Of a stretch of 40,277 nt of DNA, positions 1-7,762 are shown in pieces; the stretch's first letter is position 1, and the number at the start of each line of letters is the position of its first letter. The position numbers were made by a program, and so were the translations under genes. Below the pieces are notes generated by a model, which had not been told where the DNA came from, made no database searches, and saw nothing but the letters and a program-made list of their open reading frames with translations. Location: the NCBI GenBank assembly GCA_026983835.1, contig JALSTH010000100.1, positions 1 through 40,277 of the forward strand, given 5' to 3'. This DNA comes from Candidatus Zixiibacteriota bacterium. Its GTDB lineage: Bacteria; Zixibacteria; MSB-5A5; UM-FILTER-46-8.

Positions 1-1
1 T

Positions 2-214
2 GTCGCCCGCGAAATAAAAAATAAAGATAAATCTATCCCTTTAGTCCTTATCAGCGGTTGGGGAGCGCAACTCGATGAGGAAACTCTGCAGGATAGCGGA
101 GTTGATTTGGTCGTTGCCAAACCTTTTAAGTTAGAAAAGCTCATAGATGTGGTCAGCAGGGCTTTTTTGATAAAAGAGGGAAAACTCAAATATAACTCTC
201 CGTTAAGTTTATAA
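2..214 (+). CDS. Response-regulator receiver domain, C-terminal part (5' truncated)
   Basis: The gene runs in from before the window. The visible 70 residues read like the last third of a CheY-type receiver: a hydrophobic strand (PLVLISG), a loop, then VDLVVAKPF, where the Lys-Pro pair is the conserved Lys of the phosphorylation site. A final amphipathic helix follows (KLEKLIDVVSRAF). Only a short tail follows this helix, so the receiver is the C-terminal domain. The protein could be a hybrid kinase or a REC-tailed protein. The output domain and the phospho-acceptor Asp are outside the window, so the pathway cannot be named. Confidence 0.75.
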   Translation, partial: VAREIKNKDKSIPLVLISGWGAQLDEETLQDSGVDLVVAKPFKLEKLIDVVSRAFLIKEGKLKYNSPLSL

Positions 215-355
215 AGTTCTGATTCGGCGTCCACATTTTTAGCCGAAAGGGATATTTTTCCCTTTATAAATCCAAAAAATAAAGTTATCTTAATCCACTG
301 CGAATTAACCTATGCATATTTGGTTCGTAATTATATTTTTATGGAGAACGGATAA

Positions 356-1273
356 ATGCGAAAAAAAATACTGATTATAATATCGCTTGTCTCGATAATC
401 GGATTTAACCTCCAAATCGTAAAAGCCGAACAGCCAATCGATAACAACGATAAAGTGAGCCCAAAGATGAGTGAAACCGCCATAGATTCCTTAACTGCGG
501 AGCAATGGTATAAGAAAGGGAATCAAGCCGGGGCGACGAATCAATATGATGAAGCGATTGGATATTTCACCCGGGCGATTGACATTGACGGGAATTTCAT
601 CGATGCCTATAAAAAACGAGGGTTGGCTTATGCTTTCATTCGTGATTTACATTCGGCGGTGGACGATTTCAGCAAAGTCATCGAACTGAATCCAAATGAT
701 GCGCAGGCATATAAAAGCAGAGGGATGGCATACAGCGGTTTGCGAAAATATGATTTAGCCCTTGCCGATTACAACACCGCAATTTCCCTCGACCACAATT
801 ATGCTCTCGCCTATAAAAGCAGAGCCTCTCTTTTTACCAAATTAAAAAGATACCCCGAAGCTATCGACGATTATAATGTTGCGATTAAACTAATCCCCAA
901 TGACGCCGAGGCTTATAAAAATCGAGCATCCTTGTTTGTGCTTCTCCATGAGTTCGGAAAAGCATTGGCCGATTATAACAGATCGATTGAGCTTAATCCC
1001 CGTGATGCTCAACTGTATTATAATCGGGGGTCGCTGCTTGGTGACTTGGGGGAATACAACAAAGCAATAGAGGATTTCAATAAATCTATCGAGCTGAACC
1101 CGAGAAATCCGCTGCCGTATTACTCCCGTGGATTGGCATATAAGAATAAAAATAAGTTCCAGCAGGCAGCCGATGATTTCAATGATTACCTGAAGTTCGG
1201 CGGCAGCAGAAGGGACAATGCGGAAAAGGTAAGGCAGTGGATTATAGATATGGGATATACCCCCGATTATTAA
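356..1273 (+). CDS. Exported tetratricopeptide-repeat protein (7 TPRs)
   Basis: This is a 305-residue protein. Residues 1-24 form a Sec-type signal peptide: basic MRKKK-like start, hydrophobic core, and a likely cut near VKA-EQ. From about residue 48 to 285 there are seven consecutive 34-residue TPR units, each with the pattern AxxYxxRGxxY...YxxAIxDFxxAIELNPxd. They should form one superhelical scaffold in the periplasm. No catalytic domain is present. The ATG has a Shine-Dalgarno GGAGAA 8 bases upstream. The gene ends 6 bases from the convergent lyase gene. The partner is unknown; TPR scaffolds of this kind bind other proteins in envelope complexes. Confidence 0.85.
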   Translation: MRKKILIIISLVSIIGFNLQIVKAEQPIDNNDKVSPKMSETAIDSLTAEQWYKKGNQAGATNQYDEAIGYFTRAIDIDGNFIDAYKKRGLAYAFIRDLHSAVDDFSKVIELNPNDAQAYKSRGMAYSGLRKYDLALADYNTAISLDHNYALAYKSRASLFTKLKRYPEAIDDYNVAIKLIPNDAEAYKNRASLFVLLHEFGKALADYNRSIELNPRDAQLYYNRGSLLGDLGEYNKAIEDFNKSIELNPRNPLPYYSRGLAYKNKNKFQQAADDFNDYLKFGGSRRDNAEKVRQWIIDMGYTPDY

Positions 1274-1279
1274 GGGTTT

Positions 1280-2656
1280 CTACTCCACTTCCTCGAATTT
1301 GCAGGTGAAATGGCGCAGGAATGGGGGCTGATAGGTTATCCTCAACCCCTTTACGGTTTTCGGTTCGCTTACAATCTTCTCAAAAACCGAAGCAACATAA
1401 TCCATCTGGGAATTAGTATAAACCCGCCGTGGAATCGCCAAACGCACCAAATCCAACGGTGGATAGATTTCCTTCTTTTGCCCGGCATCATATTTCCCGA
1501 ACATCACATTCCCTATTTCCACCGATCTGACTCCACCCTCGCGATACAAAGCCACAGTCAGCGCCCAAGCGGGATAATTCTCCCGTTTGATATGTTTTAT
1601 CATCTTCCCGGCATCGACAAAAACCGCATGTCCGCCGGTAGGCTTAATAATAGGCACCCCATAATTGAGCAGCTTGTCCCCTAGGTATTTTACCTGCTTT
1701 ATCCGATATTCGAGGTAATTTTCATTGGTGACCTCTTCCAACCCTCTGGCGACAGCCTCCAAATCCCTGCCAGCCAATCCGCCGTAGGTCCGATATCCTT
1801 CGATAAGGATAAGCTTATTCGTCAATTTCGTTGCCCAAGAATCATCATTCATTGCCACAAATCCGCCGATATTGGCAAGCCCATCCTTTTTAGCGGACAT
1901 TGTGCAACCGTCGGCGTAAGAAAACATTTCCCGAGCTATTTCCCTGATGCTCTTGTCGGCATAACCCTTTTCACGCATTTTTATAAAGTAAGCGTTCTCG
2001 GCAAAACGAGCGGCATCGAAGAAAAAGGGAATATCGTATTTATGGAGTGTTTCGGAAACCTGCCTGATATTTTCCATTGAAGCAGGCTGACCGCCTCCGG
2101 TGTTGTTGGTGATAGTTATCATCCCCAAAGGGATTTTTTCCGTTCCCACGCTTTTGATTTGCGCTTCCAATTTTTCAATATCGATATTCCCCTTGAAAGG
2201 ATATTCGACTTCAGGATGTTTTCCCTCCTCGATAACCAAATCAACCCCGATTCCCCCATTGGATTCGATATTCGCCCGTGTCGTGTCGAAATGGTTATTC
2301 GAAGGGATATAATCACCTTCGGATAATATAGTCGAAAAAAGCAGATTTTCCGCTACCCGTCCTTGATGCACGGGTATTATATGCTTAAATCCGGTCAGCT
2401 CTTTTATTGTTTTCTCGAAATGGAAATAATTGCGGCAGCCGGCATAGGATTCATCCCCAACCATCATTCCAGCCCATTGATTATCCGACATAGCGGATGT
2501 CCCTGAATCGGTAAGTAAATCGATAAAAATATCCTCAGCCGAAATCAAAAAGATATTGTAATTGGCTTTCTTTATCCGCTCTTCCCTCTGCTTTCGGTCA
2601 AGCAATTTAATAGGCTCGACAACCTTTATTCTAAATGGTTCGATAGGAGCTAACAA
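1280..2656 (-). CDS. tnaA: Tryptophanase-like PLP-dependent beta-eliminating lyase
   Basis: The protein belongs to the tryptophanase/tyrosine phenol-lyase family: EPFRIKVVEP, FIDLLTDSGT, PVHQGRVAEN, and the PLP-lysine motif MSAKKDG with the second Lys at residue 257. Numbered from the TTG at 2656, it aligns without visible gaps to tyrosine phenol-lyase numbering. Position 381 is then Ile (VRSVEIG) rather than the substrate-binding Arg of phenol-lyase, and position 124 is Asp (FDTT) rather than Thr. Both fit tryptophanase, which makes indole, pyruvate and ammonia from tryptophan. The start at 2656 is chosen because GGAGGGG lies just upstream. A TTG at 2668 would place that site inside the gene. 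It is the last gene of the - strand run and lies 44 bases or more after the HD gene. Confidence 0.85.
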   Translation of the reverse strand: MLAPIEPFRIKVVEPIKLLDRKQREERIKKANYNIFLISAEDIFIDLLTDSGTSAMSDNQWAGMMVGDESYAGCRNYFHFEKTIKELTGFKHIIPVHQGRVAENLLFSTILSEGDYIPSNNHFDTTRANIESNGGIGVDLVIEEGKHPEVEYPFKGNIDIEKLEAQIKSVGTEKIPLGMITITNNTGGGQPASMENIRQVSETLHKYDIPFFFDAARFAENAYFIKMREKGYADKSIREIAREMFSYADGCTMSAKKDGLANIGGFVAMNDDSWATKLTNKLILIEGYRTYGGLAGRDLEAVARGLEEVTNENYLEYRIKQVKYLGDKLLNYGVPIIKPTGGHAVFVDAGKMIKHIKRENYPAWALTVALYREGGVRSVEIGNVMFGKYDAGQKKEIYPPLDLVRLAIPRRVYTNSQMDYVASVFEKIVSEPKTVKGLRITYQPPFLRHFTCKFEEVE

Positions 2657-2658
2657 AT

Positions 2659-2665
2659 CCCCTCC
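2659..2665 (-). promoter_or_regulatory. Shine-Dalgarno site deciding the lyase start
   Basis: GGAGGGG reads towards the TTG at 2656. There is no ATG in frame nearby. The alternative TTG at 2668 has no purine-rich sequence upstream, so the internal site favours 2656. Confidence 0.55.
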
Positions 2666-2712
2666 CAATTTATGAAAGTAAATTAATGCCAGATTTTATA
2701 TGTTATCCCCAT

Positions 2713-3252
2713 TTAATACCTTTTCATCATCACCCATGGGTCGAAATTAACGAAATCGGCATGATTGATGATAATTGCCTCAACGGAACGAAAACCCTTA
2801 TCTCCTTCGTGCGAATGTACCGCTATGATATGTTGTATCTCCACCGGGAGATTATGGGCGAACGCCAACGATGTCCCGGAAAAAGGATGCCGCAGATATT
2901 TCCCTTCGGATGATTTGACATACCCGCCATTTCCCCTGCCATATTCAAGCAATTTGCCTACATCGTGCAACAAACCTCCGGCGATTAATATATCGAAATC
3001 TATCGATAATTTTTCCCCATAATAATCCTCCAACACCTCAGCTATTTTTATCGCTATATCAGTAACCGCACGAGTATGTGTTATCAGAGAAATATCCGTA
3101 TCCCCCGCCAAAAGGGAGAACGGTATTTCCTCCAATTCGCTTTCCTCCCAACCACCCAATCTCAGCGCATCGTTCCAGACCTCATTTATTTTGGTTTTGA
3201 GGTTTTCATCTTTAATCCGATCGACTTCCGGAAAGTATTTCCCAATATTCAT
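2713..3252 (-). CDS. HD-domain metal-dependent phosphohydrolase
   Basis: This 179-residue protein has the HD-domain signature in order: His in LITHTRAV (about residue 60), the HD pair in LLHDVGKLLEYG (about residues 97-98), then RHPFSG, HSHEG and NHADFVNFDP. These supply the usual histidine/aspartate metal ligands. The family hydrolyses phosphomonoesters or nucleotides; the substrate is not readable here. It starts 24 bases after the asparaginase stop, so it is probably co-transcribed with the amino-acid catabolic genes on either side. A role in nucleotide or signal-nucleotide turnover is possible but unsupported. Confidence 0.8.
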   Translation of the reverse strand: MNIGKYFPEVDRIKDENLKTKINEVWNDALRLGGWEESELEEIPFSLLAGDTDISLITHTRAVTDIAIKIAEVLEDYYGEKLSIDFDILIAGGLLHDVGKLLEYGRGNGGYVKSSEGKYLRHPFSGTSLAFAHNLPVEIQHIIAVHSHEGDKGFRSVEAIIINHADFVNFDPWVMMKRY

Positions 3253-3275
3253 TCTTGAAATCAGCTAATTACGGT

Positions 3276-4286
3276 TTAGAATTCCCTGTTTATTTCAAAT
3301 CTCGCCCTTATCCGTCCGACCGGCTTCTTATGATGGCTCAATATCTCGGGACTGACGAACTTCTCCAAATCGGCGACCGCTTCCTCGCTTAAAAATCCCG
3401 CTTGATGAAGAAATTCAATCGTTGCCGGACGCACCGCTCTGGTTGCTCCATCCTCGATTTTAACCGCCCCACCTAAACGCATATCCGGAATCCCGAACAT
3501 CTGTACACCCTCGGCACCTGATTTGGAAATAATCTTCCCGCCGGAGGCTTTCGCCAATTCATAATCAAAACGGCCCTCCCCCGAAATCATTTCCGGGTTC
3601 TCGCGCATCGCCAAAGTAATTGTCGAATAAACCTTCGCTATTTCGCGGGGAACCGTATTGGGAGAGAGGAGCTGAGCCATACCCCAAGCTATATTCCGCA
3701 GGGGCATCGCGAACACCGGTGCCCCGCAACCATCAATTCCGCGCCCTATCTTTTCTTGAGGATAATGGCAAACATCGGCGACGGATTTTAATATCATCTT
3801 TTGAGCCGGATGATCGAAGTCGAGATAATTTTCGATATCCCAACTTTTAAAAACGGAGAATGCCAACATCGAAGCGTGTTTCCCCGAACAGTTGTTTTGC
3901 AGGGGAGTAAACACATCGGAAGGACGGGGAGTAATACCTTTTACCGTGTAAAAATGCGGTATATGAACTCCGCATTGGAGGTTTTTCTCCGAAAGTCCTA
4001 TCTTTTCCAATATGCCCTGTATCGTCTTGGTATGAACTTCCTCGCCGGAATGGGAACCGGCCATAATCGCAATTTCACGCGAGGTGAAACCATATTTCCT
4101 TGCCGCTCCACTTTCTATCATCGGGATAACCTGAAACGGTTTAGCCGCCGAGCGCAGAAATGTGTAGAATTCCACATCCCCTATATAGTAAAGGACCTTC
4201 CCCTCGACATCCGAAATCACCGCTGAGCCGCGGTGAATCGATTCTATGCTGTCACCGCGATAAACATAAACAAGTTTATTCGGCAC
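3276..4286 (-). CDS. L-asparaginase, Rhizobium-type (Asparaginase_II family)
   Basis: This 336-residue protein resembles the Rhizobium etli inducible asparaginase family, not the bacterial type I/II enzymes. Hallmarks are VYRGDSIESIHRGSAVI at the N terminus, RSAAKPFQ carrying the Ser-x-x-Lys pair, AGSHSGE, NCSGKHASML, GIDGCGAPVFAMPL and a late SKSGAEGVQ. Members of this family use serine/lysine pairs and bind zinc, and hydrolyse asparagine to aspartate and ammonia. The start is a GTG with only a weak upstream GAAGAG. It fits the family's usual N terminus, and no upstream ATG is in frame. It lies 74 bases after sucD, the largest gap in this run. Confidence 0.85.
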   Translation of the reverse strand: MPNKLVYVYRGDSIESIHRGSAVISDVEGKVLYYIGDVEFYTFLRSAAKPFQVIPMIESGAARKYGFTSREIAIMAGSHSGEEVHTKTIQGILEKIGLSEKNLQCGVHIPHFYTVKGITPRPSDVFTPLQNNCSGKHASMLAFSVFKSWDIENYLDFDHPAQKMILKSVADVCHYPQEKIGRGIDGCGAPVFAMPLRNIAWGMAQLLSPNTVPREIAKVYSTITLAMRENPEMISGEGRFDYELAKASGGKIISKSGAEGVQMFGIPDMRLGGAVKIEDGATRAVRPATIEFLHQAGFLSEEAVADLEKFVSPEILSHHKKPVGRIRARFEINREF

Positions 4287-4329
4287 AACAGCTTTTTTCT
4301 CTTCGTCGTCTGCAAATGTGAATTTTATT

Positions 4330-4350
4330 TTATTTGAGTTCGTCTGGCAT
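4330..4350 (-). other. Six-codon mini-ORF with overlapping strong SD
   Basis: Between sucD and the asparaginase gene, GAGGAGGG (4351-4358) directly abuts an ATG that opens a six-codon frame (MPDELK) ending 43 bases before the asparaginase GTG. The spacing between SD and ATG is too short for efficient initiation. The site may be a translational standby or leader element, or chance. Confidence 0.25.
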
Positions 4351-4360
4351 CCCTCCTCAA

Positions 4361-5227
4361 TTATACTTTTAACTCAGAAAGTATCTTCGGAATATCAAGA
4401 AAAGTTTTGGCGATATGAGCTCCTGCGGCACCTAAAACTTTCAATTTGGATTCCGCAGTCCCCATAGTACCTTCCACTATCGCCCCGGCATGCCCCATCC
4501 TTTTACCCGGAGGGGCATACACGCCACCTATCATTGCTATAACCGGAGTGCTCATCATCGTTATCTGTTCGGCAGCCATTTCCTCATAGACCCCACCTAT
4601 CTCCCCAGTCATTACGACAGCTTTCGTCTTCTCATCATCCTCGAAAAGCTGAAGGATTTCAGCGAAAGTGGAGCCCAAAACGGGATCGCCGCCCAAACCT
4701 ACACAGGTGGTTTCCCCATAACCGGTGCGGGTTAATGTATCAGCGATATAATATGTTATCGATCCGGAACGGGATAGTGTCCCCACCCGTCCGGGTGTAA
4801 AGGCGATATCGGGCATAATCCCCAAATTCGCCTCTCCGGGGGTCATAATACCGGGCGTATTACCGCCTAAAACCCGCGCCCCGTATTTAACCGCTTCCTT
4901 GCGGATACGGAGCATATCGTGAATGGGGATATGTTCCGGCACAACCACAACAAATTTTATCCCCGCCCTGATTGCCTCTATCGCTGCTTCTTTAACGAAT
5001 TTTGCCGAGAGAAAAATCACCGATGTGTCGGCTCCGGTTTTCTCGACAGCTTCCGCGCAGGTATCGAAAACAGGCTTACCTTCCACCGATTGCCCACCCT
5101 TACCCGGACTTATCCCCCCCACGATATTCGTCCCGTACTCTATCATTCTCTTGGTGTGGAATGAGCCCGCACCGCCGGTTATCCCCTGCACGATTACCTT
5201 TGAATCTTTATCAACCAATATCGCCAT
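4361..5227 (-). CDS. sucD: Succinyl-CoA synthetase alpha subunit
   Basis: This 288-residue protein has the CoA-binding Rossmann start (VIVQGITGGAGSFHTKRMIEYGTNIVGG), the GTLSRSGSITYYIADTLTRTGYG segment, and MGHAGAIVEGTMGTAESK with the histidine that is phosphorylated in catalysis. With SucC it interconverts succinyl-CoA and succinate with formation of ATP or GTP. Length matches the usual 285-295. The ATG immediately follows the stop of the PrcB-domain gene, with AAGG inside that gene as ribosome site, so translation is probably coupled. Related enzymes use other dicarboxylates, and the partner beta subunit is somewhat divergent, so substrate is inferred. Confidence 0.9.
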   Translation of the reverse strand: MAILVDKDSKVIVQGITGGAGSFHTKRMIEYGTNIVGGISPGKGGQSVEGKPVFDTCAEAVEKTGADTSVIFLSAKFVKEAAIEAIRAGIKFVVVVPEHIPIHDMLRIRKEAVKYGARVLGGNTPGIMTPGEANLGIMPDIAFTPGRVGTLSRSGSITYYIADTLTRTGYGETTCVGLGGDPVLGSTFAEILQLFEDDEKTKAVVMTGEIGGVYEEMAAEQITMMSTPVIAMIGGVYAPPGKRMGHAGAIVEGTMGTAESKLKVLGAAGAHIAKTFLDIPKILSELKV

Positions 5228-5692
5228 TTATTTCTCTATACCTTCTGAAACCGTATTAAATACTATCTTCTTCTCTGTTTTCGGAAACTTTATTATCTCA
5301 TAAGGGTAGGTCATCACCGTTAACATCCCGCCGCTCTCATCGTAAAGCACATTTATGACTACGCTGTCGGCAAAGGCTGTTATATTACCGACCTTGACGG
5401 AATAGCCCGATGAGTTCCTTTGTCCCATCATAACGCAAGCCGCTATCTCCTTATTGAAATCGATATCCGGCAGCGGAGGTTTCGGTTCGATGGAACGATG
5501 CGTCAAATCCCAAATATATCGAAAATCCTTATCCGTTTTCATAACCAAATTCATCTGTTCGGAACCGCCTCCCTGCGTTGACGAGTCCAAAATCTCAAAC
5601 TTGACAGGCTCACCCTTTTCCCGTTTCCCCATAGACAGGAACATCATCGATGCCAAAAGTAGGATTATCGATACGCTAAACGCTTTTTTCAT
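5228..5692 (-). CDS. Exported PrcB-C domain protein inserted between sucC and sucD
   Basis: This is a 154-residue protein. Residues 1-20 form a hydrophobic signal segment (MKKAFSVSIILLLASMMFLS) without a clear lipobox Cys. The rest resembles the PrcB C-terminal domain: ACVMMGQRNSSGYSVKVGNI, then a strand pair ending in MTYPYEIIKFPKT. PrcB from Treponema is a lipoprotein that stabilises the PrtP protease; many homologues have no known partner. Its ATG overlaps the sucC stop as ATGA and uses AAAGGG at the end of sucC. Its stop touches the sucD ATG. An exported protein between the two subunits of a cytoplasmic enzyme is odd. Confidence 0.7.
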   Translation of the reverse strand: MKKAFSVSIILLLASMMFLSMGKREKGEPVKFEILDSSTQGGGSEQMNLVMKTDKDFRYIWDLTHRSIEPKPPLPDIDFNKEIAACVMMGQRNSSGYSVKVGNITAFADSVVINVLYDESGGMLTVMTYPYEIIKFPKTEKKIVFNTVSEGIEK

Positions 5693-6879
5693 TTTTTCCC
5701 TTTCGCTAATTCAACAGCCCGTTTGGCGATCTCTTCGATAGGAGTCTCTATTCCATGAAATTCGATATTCCGAAAAAGTTCGGGGGTTTCATTTTTTGCT
5801 TCGTTGAAAAGCCTAACCCCCTCCTGCCACATATTCCCGGTCATCCGAAGGACCATTGGTTTGGATAATCCGTGTTCCTTCAAAAAAAGAATTACCCCCT
5901 TGGCAAAATCATCGCAACGGGAAATGCCGCCGAATCGAGCGCCGAAAATCGCTTTTACATTTGGATTCTCATCCAAGAGGATAAGCATCTTGGCAATCCT
6001 TTCGGGGGAAGGTCCGCCACCGGAATCCATAAAATTGGCTGGCTTCCCACCGTAATAATGAATGAAATCATTCCCCATTATCCCGAATCCCGCTCCGCCC
6101 GGAAACATCCCGATATCGCCGTCCAAGTCGAGATATGGTATCCCCCATTCACGAGCCTTTTTCTCACGGGGAGTCAGCTCCCCTTCCTCATGGCGTTTCT
6201 CAATGCCCCGCTTCGCTAAATCGGGATGACGAAACAGCGCATCATCATCAAGCGATATCCGAGCATCCGCCGCCATAAAACCGCCATTCCTCAACTTCAC
6301 CAATGGATTTATTTCCACTAATTTGGCGTCATAATGAGTAAACAAACGGTAAAGGTTGGTGGAAAATGAAGAAAACTCCCGCAGTTGGGGAGAAACTATG
6401 CCCAACTTCTTCGCCAAAGCAAAACCATCGAAAGAAAAAATAGGCTCGTCTATCTCAAATTCTTTCCTGAAAATCCTTTCGGGGTTATTTGCCGCAACTT
6501 CTTCGATATCAACTCCACCCTCGGAGCTGGCTATCATCACCAATTCATATTTTGTACGGTCAATGGTCATCCCCAAATAATATTCGCTTTCGATATCCAA
6601 AAGCGGCTCGATTAATAATTTCTCTACCGAGTATCCCTTAATCTTCTTCCCGAAAAGCTCTTTGCTGATTTCAAAGACATCATCTTTGGAAGCAGCCGTC
6701 TTAATCCCGCCGGCTTTACCTCTGCCGCCGGTAAGCACTTGCGATTTAAGGACTACCCTATAGTTGTACAGTTCAGCTGCCGCAACGGCTTCCTCAGGAT
6801 TATGGGCTACTTTTCCTCCCGGAATAGGAATTGAAAACTCGGCGAAAAGCTCTTTTGCCTCATATTCGTATAATCTCAA
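5689..6879 (-). CDS. sucC: Succinyl-CoA synthetase beta subunit (ATP-grasp)
   Basis: This 396-residue protein starts MRLYEYEAKELFAEFSIPIP and has the ATP-grasp nucleotide region (SQVLTGGRGKAGG), VEINPLVKL, ADARISLDDDALFRHP, and the C-terminal loops GGKPANFMDSGGG and FGGISRCDDFAKG typical of the beta subunit. Two loops differ from the common form: FPGGAGFGIMGND replaces the usual VNGAGLAM, and IFGARFGGI replaces VNIFGGI. Substrate preference could therefore differ from succinate. The start is TTG with GGAGGA 6 bases upstream. It is first in the - strand run and lies below the candidate promoter at 6970-6998. Confidence 0.9.
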   Translation of the reverse strand: MRLYEYEAKELFAEFSIPIPGGKVAHNPEEAVAAAELYNYRVVLKSQVLTGGRGKAGGIKTAASKDDVFEISKELFGKKIKGYSVEKLLIEPLLDIESEYYLGMTIDRTKYELVMIASSEGGVDIEEVAANNPERIFRKEFEIDEPIFSFDGFALAKKLGIVSPQLREFSSFSTNLYRLFTHYDAKLVEINPLVKLRNGGFMAADARISLDDDALFRHPDLAKRGIEKRHEEGELTPREKKAREWGIPYLDLDGDIGMFPGGAGFGIMGNDFIHYYGGKPANFMDSGGGPSPERIAKMLILLDENPNVKAIFGARFGGISRCDDFAKGVILFLKEHGLSKPMVLRMTGNMWQEGVRLFNEAKNETPELFRNIEFHGIETPIEEIAKRAVELAKGKK

Positions 6880-6969
6880 TTAATTCCTCCTGATATCGGA
6901 ATTTATTTCGGTTGGATACTTTTTTGCTAACCGCAATATAATCCGAACCCAAATAAAAAATTCAAAACT

Positions 6970-6998
6970 TATATATAGATATTGTCTCCCTTTGGCAA
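6970..6998 (-). promoter_or_regulatory. Candidate sigma70 promoter of the sucC operon
   Basis: On the - strand TTGCCA (6993-6998) is followed after 17 bases by TATATA (6970-6975). A perfect 6-bp inverted repeat with a 4-base loop (TCCCTT/AAGGGA, 6987-7002) covers the -35 box and could be an operator. No experimental support is visible. Confidence 0.45.
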
Positions 6999-7126
6999 GG
7001 GAATAATAAAAAACAGCCACCCCTAAAAAAAGATTTTTACGAAATTTTATCTAACTTACAAAACCGAAACAGGGCAGTTTATGGCGAGAATATTACTGAA
7101 TCATCGGGATTTTGGTTATTGTAATT

Positions 7127-7366
7127 CTAATTTTGACTAAGGCATTTGATAATCTCGCTAACGCTCGGGACTCTCCCCGATGAAATCAATCGCCCATCGA
7201 TAATCAAGCCGGGGACTAAATTTACCTTATACCTCAGGTAATCCGAAGCATTGCGTGATTTCTCCAAATCGACTCTAATACCAGTTCGTTTAACGGCTTT
7301 TTCGACATTAACCTCCAACATACGACATTTCGTGCATCCAGCACCAAGGATCAGGACTTTTCTCAT
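7127..7366 (-). CDS. Small thioredoxin-like (redox-active disulfide) protein
   Basis: This 79-residue protein has the fold order of the short thioredoxin/glutaredoxin-like family: strand KVLILG, active site GCTKC (residues 9-13 region, CxxC), helix LEVNVEKAVKRTG, strand VDLEKS, then the cis-proline loop VNLVPGLIIDGRLISSGRVPS. It probably reduces or oxidises a partner disulfide in the cytoplasm; there is no signal peptide. AAAGGAAA lies just upstream of the ATG. It stands alone between the suc promoter region and a long spacer, so no partner is indicated. Confidence 0.8.
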   Translation of the reverse strand: MRKVLILGAGCTKCRMLEVNVEKAVKRTGIRVDLEKSRNASDYLRYKVNLVPGLIIDGRLISSGRVPSVSEIIKCLSQN

Positions 7367-7762
7367 AAAGTTTCCTTTTTCGTTAATTCCATTTAACTGT
7401 TTAAAATCGTTTATTGTTTATGTTAATTAATCCAATTTCCCAATCTTTTGTTCTCTGATCCGTTTGGCAATATTCTATATGAGTTGGGCAGACTCCCTGC
7501 CTGATCGAACACTTTCCTATCCATTAAGAAAATTATTCCCCTTGCATTAAATTTCTATTACAATATTTCCGTAATGTCAAGCCTTGTATATAAAAAAAAA
7601 CAGCTTTTTTATCTAAAATCTCCCAAACAATAAATAAATTAAGGGACACCAGTTTCGTTTCGAGCCGCCATTTTTTCGCATTCATACCCTTTTTGTTGAC
7701 ATTGAATAAAGGTTGATATTAAATTGGAAAATGGTAATCAACAACAAGTAAGGAGGTTTTGA
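7367..7762. other. AT-rich intergenic spacer with divergent promoters
   Basis: No credible reading frame, tRNA or conserved RNA was seen in this 396-base spacer. It separates two divergent genes. The right end holds the promoter at 7696-7724 and a full TAAGGAGGT ribosome site at 7749-7757. A short hairpin (GGCAG/CTGCC near 7490) and an A9-CAGC-T6 tract (7592-7610) have no clear role. Confidence 0.5.
7696..7724 (+). promoter_or_regulatory. Candidate sigma70 promoter of the UPF0173 gene
   Basis: A consensus TTGACA (7696-7701) is followed after 17 bases by TTAAAT (7719-7724), about 39 bases before the ATG. The downstream TAAGGAGGT is fully complementary to the usual 16S rRNA end. Confidence 0.5.

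Noticed and set aside
246-265. Hairpin AAAGGGA/TCCCTTT after the receiver gene as a terminator
   Set aside because: The stem is weak (three G-C pairs) and no T tract follows, so I do not call it.
500-1240. Tandem DNA repeat in the TPR gene
   Set aside because: The periodicity is at protein level (34 residues). The DNA copies are too diverged to be a DNA repeat.
1310-1684. A 124-residue open frame on the + strand opposite the lyase
   Set aside because: It has no recognisable domain and is fully inside a clear tryptophanase-family gene on the other strand.
7592-7610. A9-CAGC-T6 hairpin as a terminator
   Set aside because: The stem has only A-T pairs. Neither neighbouring gene ends near it; both start away from it.
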